Positions 5,802-7,744 of a stretch of DNA of 7,744 bases are shown here, piece by piece. The position numbers and the translations under genes are program-made. Numbering within the stretch: the first letter of the stretch is position 1; each line of letters opens with the position of its first letter. The stretch is from an uncultured Phenylobacterium sp. (lineage in GTDB: Bacteria > Pseudomonadota > Alphaproteobacteria > Caulobacterales > Caulobacteraceae). The notes beneath the pieces are model-generated. The model was not told where the DNA came from, made no database searches, and worked only from the letters and a program-made list of their open reading frames with translations. The DNA is taken from positions 1 to 7,744 of the forward strand of contig CAMFIW010000114.1 of the NCBI GenBank assembly GCA_945952355.1, written 5' to 3'.

Positions 5802-7560
5802 AGGGGAGCACCTCCACGGTCAGGACAGGGTCTTGGATGGATGCGCCGGCCGCCAGCTCCCAGCACGGGTGGCGGAACCCGCGATCCGCATCCAGGTCGA
5901 GGTTCTGCTCCTCGCGCGCACCGCTGAGGATCTGGGCGAGCACGCGGTGTGCGACCGTCACTCCGGACCTCTGCGCCTGGGGCGACCAGGGACCGGCGAA
6001 GGCCCATGGCGTCTCATAGGCCCCGAACGGCGGCTCGACGTTCGGCTGTTCCACGGCGCTGACGGGATCGGACTGGTAGGTGTCGATGGCGCCCGGATCC
6101 TCGCGATGCGGCCAGACGGCGCGGACCGGCGTGGCGAGGAACTGTTGATAAAGCGGGGACGCCAGCAGCAGGTCGTCCGGATAGATCAGGCCGGTGACGG
6201 CGAGGAAGGCCGCGGAGGCGTCGAAGCCCTGCCAGAGCATCATCTGCAGCGAGAACAGCTCCTGCGAGATGTGCGCGGCCGCCGTCGGATCGGCCATGCT
6301 CAGCAGCTGTTGCTGGGTGACCGTGTTCGGGTCGCGGGGATCGGGCGCCTCGGAGCCCTGCAGCGTGTTGAAGAAGTCCGCCGGGTCGCACGTCTTGCCG
6401 GTCGTCCACTGCCCGATGCAGTAGATGAGCAGGGCTATGCCGATGGTGATCAGGATCAGGAGGATCGCCAGGCAGGCGCCGCCGCTGCTGGTCTTCGAGT
6501 CCGAGGACGAGACCGTGCCGACCTGTCCGCTCGTCGAGCCGTCGGTGTCGATCGTGCCGGTGGGGACGTTGTAGTCCTGGCCGGACAGGAAGTTCAGCGT
6601 GCCGGTGACATCGCCCCCCTGGGCGAGCTCAGGCGCCGGCGGGACGGGCAGGTCGGGGCGGCGGAACACCTGCAGCAGTTCCAGGTGCCGGACGGCTCTC
6701 TGCAGGCCCAGATCCCAGTCGGGCGCGGATCGGCTGGGCCATGCCGCCGTGGCGGCGTGCTGCAAGCTCGCGAGGATGTCCGCGGGTATGGCGTAGCCTA
6801 GCCCCATGGGGCGAAATCCGATGTGTCTCGCCAGCGCGCCGCAGTCGGGTGCGCCAAGCTGGGTCTGAAGCCATGCGCCGACCGTGTTCCGCGCCAGGCG
6901 GTCGCGATAGCGATGGGCCCGCCGGGGTCCGCCGACGACGGCCCCGAGATAAGCCGACCCCACGACATTGCCGCTGTAGCAACCGAGCGCGCCGAACGCG
7001 AAGGCTCGCGCTCGCTCGGTCCTGGCCGCGTGGAACAGCTGCTCGACGAAGGCCTCCGTCCGCCGTCCGAGGAAGGCGTCGCGCCAGCCCCAGTGCTTGG
7101 AGGGGATGTCGGACTGGCGCGGGTGCGCCGTGAGATGGGGCAGCGGGTCGATCGCCGCGTGCAGGGCCTGGGCGTCGGCGTTCAGGACCAGGGCCGAGGC
7201 GCGCAGCGCGCCGAGCTGGCCGACGGCGGCGTTCGCCTTGTCCACCGCGTCCGGCGAGGACGGATCGAGCAGGCTGGCCTCGAGGCCGGCCCGGATTCCG
7301 GTGAGCTGGTCGTAGAGCGCCAGGCCTTGCCGCCAGAGGCTGGCCGCCTGTTCGAGCAACTGCAACTCGACGCCATCGGATGCGGCGTGATCGAGGACGA
7401 GGTCGATGATCCCGCCGAGCGTCGCCGCGTCGGGTTCGGCGTCGACCGCTGCGCCGAGCGCATCGACCTTGGCCTTCAGGGCGAGATTGCCAGCGAAGGT
7501 CGTGGCGAGCGAGGCGCGCACCTGCTGCAGGACTCCGATATGCGCATGGTACTCCAGCAT
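5788..7560 (-). CDS. Single-pass membrane protein with degenerate Zn-phospholipase C-like domain
   Basis: A 590-residue protein without an N-terminal signal peptide. Part 1 (about 1-300) is helical: HAHIGVLQQV at the N-terminus, then HWGWRDAFLGRRTEAFVEQL (156-175) and AFAFGALGCYSGNVVGSAYL (186-205), followed by VVGGPRRAHRYRDRLARN. This pattern resembles bacterial members of the zinc-dependent phospholipase C-like family (PF00882 type), but the positions where that family has His, Asp and His read C194, N198 and S202, so catalysis is doubtful. Part 2 is a Gly/Ser/Thr-rich linker (about 334-361). Part 3 is one clear membrane helix (about 362-384, ACLAILLILITIGIALLIYC). Part 4 (385-590) is an unrecognised C-terminal domain rich in Pro, Trp and Asp. 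The ATG at 7560 has only a weak AGGTG upstream. The 3' end overlaps the CARDB-like gene. That this is a real gene is sure; the family call is tentative. Confidence 0.85.
   Translation of the reverse strand: MLEYHAHIGVLQQVRASLATTFAGNLALKAKVDALGAAVDAEPDAATLGGIIDLVLDHAASDGVELQLLEQAASLWRQGLALYDQLTGIRAGLEASLLDPSSPDAVDKANAAVGQLGALRASALVLNADAQALHAAIDPLPHLTAHPRQSDIPSKHWGWRDAFLGRRTEAFVEQLFHAARTERARAFAFGALGCYSGNVVGSAYLGAVVGGPRRAHRYRDRLARNTVGAWLQTQLGAPDCGALARHIGFRPMGLGYAIPADILASLQHAATAAWPSRSAPDWDLGLQRAVRHLELLQVFRRPDLPVPPAPELAQGGDVTGTLNFLSGQDYNVPTGTIDTDGSTSGQVGTVSSSDSKTSSGGACLAILLILITIGIALLIYCIGQWTTGKTCDPADFFNTLQGSEAPDPRDPNTVTQQQLLSMADPTAAAHISQELFSLQMMLWQGFDASAAFLAVTGLIYPDDLLLASPLYQQFLATPVRAVWPHREDPGAIDTYQSDPVSAVEQPNVEPPFGAYETPWAFAGPWSPQAQRSGVTVAHRVLAQILSGAREEQNLDLDADRGFRHPCWELAAGASIQDPVLTVEVLPYGAE
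5811..5815 (-). promoter_or_regulatory. Shine-Dalgarno site inside the upstream gene (CARDB-like gene)
   Basis: GGAGG on the minus strand, 9 nt before the ATG at 5801, embedded in the last codons of the membrane protein gene. This arrangement suits translational coupling of the two genes. Confidence 0.6.
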
Positions 7561-7698
7561 GCTGCAGCACCTGTTCTGAGGGTTGTTGAAGACGACGCGT
7601 AAGCAACCGGGAGCTGCGAGGCTCCGACGCCCTGGTGTTGGAGCGCGTTAAGCGAGTTTTACGTCAACTGTCGCGCTGAAGTAGCATCTCTGGCCGCG
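7561..7698. other. Divergent intergenic region with short inverted repeats
   Basis: This 138-bp gap separates the membrane protein gene (leftward) from a probable gene leaving the window rightward. It has lower GC than its surroundings around 7645-7670. Short inverted repeats are present: GGTTG (7581-7585) with CAACC (7604-7608), and GGAGC (7610-7614), GCTCC (7621-7625), GGAGC (7640-7644), where the middle copy could pair with either side. None has a T-run. They may be operator parts or chance repeats. Confidence 0.35.
7637..7667 (-). promoter_or_regulatory. Candidate promoter of the membrane protein operon
   Basis: On the minus strand TTGACG (7662-7667) is followed after 17 nt by GCTCCAAC (7637-7644). 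These resemble the Caulobacter housekeeping promoter halves TTGACG and GCTANAWC, with one mismatch in the second half but a spacer longer than the usual range for that consensus. Transcription would start near 7630, leaving about 70 nt of leader before the ATG at 7560. This is the best promoter-like pair in the divergent region, but it is found by eye only. Confidence 0.35.
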
Positions 7699-7744
7699 AT
7701 GGTCCAGGGGGCGCTGTTCGACAGGACGCCGCTCACGTCCTTCA
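7699..7744 (+). CDS. Start of an unidentified rightward gene, cut by the window edge
   Basis: An ATG at 7699 opens 15 codons (MVQGALFDRTPLTSF) that run off the window. All 15 codons end in G or C, and in the same phase this bias falls away just upstream of 7690, which is what a coding start looks like in this genome. No clear Shine-Dalgarno sequence is seen. The opposite strand has open frames too, but they end at 7648-7661 with poor codon use. The product cannot be recognised from 15 residues. Confidence 0.4.
   Translation, partial: MVQGALFDRTPLTSF

Noticed and set aside
3806..7602. Several long + strand open frames opposite the cytochrome, CARDB-like and membrane protein genes
   Set aside because: All are Arg/Gly/Ala-rich antisense shadows without recognisable domains or start signals, while the minus strand genes have motifs, ribosome sites and proper spacing.

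Overview
The window is very GC-rich, with G or C at almost every third codon position. The gene families and upstream motifs suggest an alphaproteobacterium, probably Caulobacterales (Caulobacter or Phenylobacterium-like). That placement is an inference from composition and gene style, since there is no rRNA or marker gene here. No tRNA, rRNA, CRISPR array, insertion sequence or phage gene was seen, and no stretch over 300 bases lacks a gene.

Layout: at the left edge the C-terminal end of a VOC/glyoxalase-fold protein (+ strand) runs into a convergent GNAT acetyltransferase (- strand); the two stop codons share one CTAG. Everything from 189 to 7560 is then on the minus strand. In transcription order (right to left) the genes are: a 590-residue single-pass membrane protein whose N-terminal half looks like a degenerate zinc-dependent phospholipase C fold; a 311-residue CARDB-like beta-sandwich protein overlapping it by 14 bp; a lipoprotein-type di-haem cytochrome c; a small ABM-fold protein; a 578-residue amidohydrolase of the D-aminoacylase type; a Rob-like AraC regulator with a GyrI-like domain; and the GNAT protein. 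At the right edge, a + strand gene probably starts at 7699 and leaves the window.

How the parts fit: the membrane protein and CARDB-like protein form a tightly coupled pair and are the least explained part of the window. Cytochrome, ABM protein and amidohydrolase are spaced by 52-56 bp, and the last two have strong Shine-Dalgarno sequences, so they may share a transcript. The AraC regulator and GNAT gene instead have a CTAGGGT motif placed so that transcription could begin at or near the ATG, which suggests separate, possibly leaderless units.

Most promising leads: the putative pseudoenzyme membrane protein with its CARDB partner, an amidohydrolase that seems to lack two histidine metal ligands of classical D-aminoacylases, and the two matching CTAGGGT start regions.
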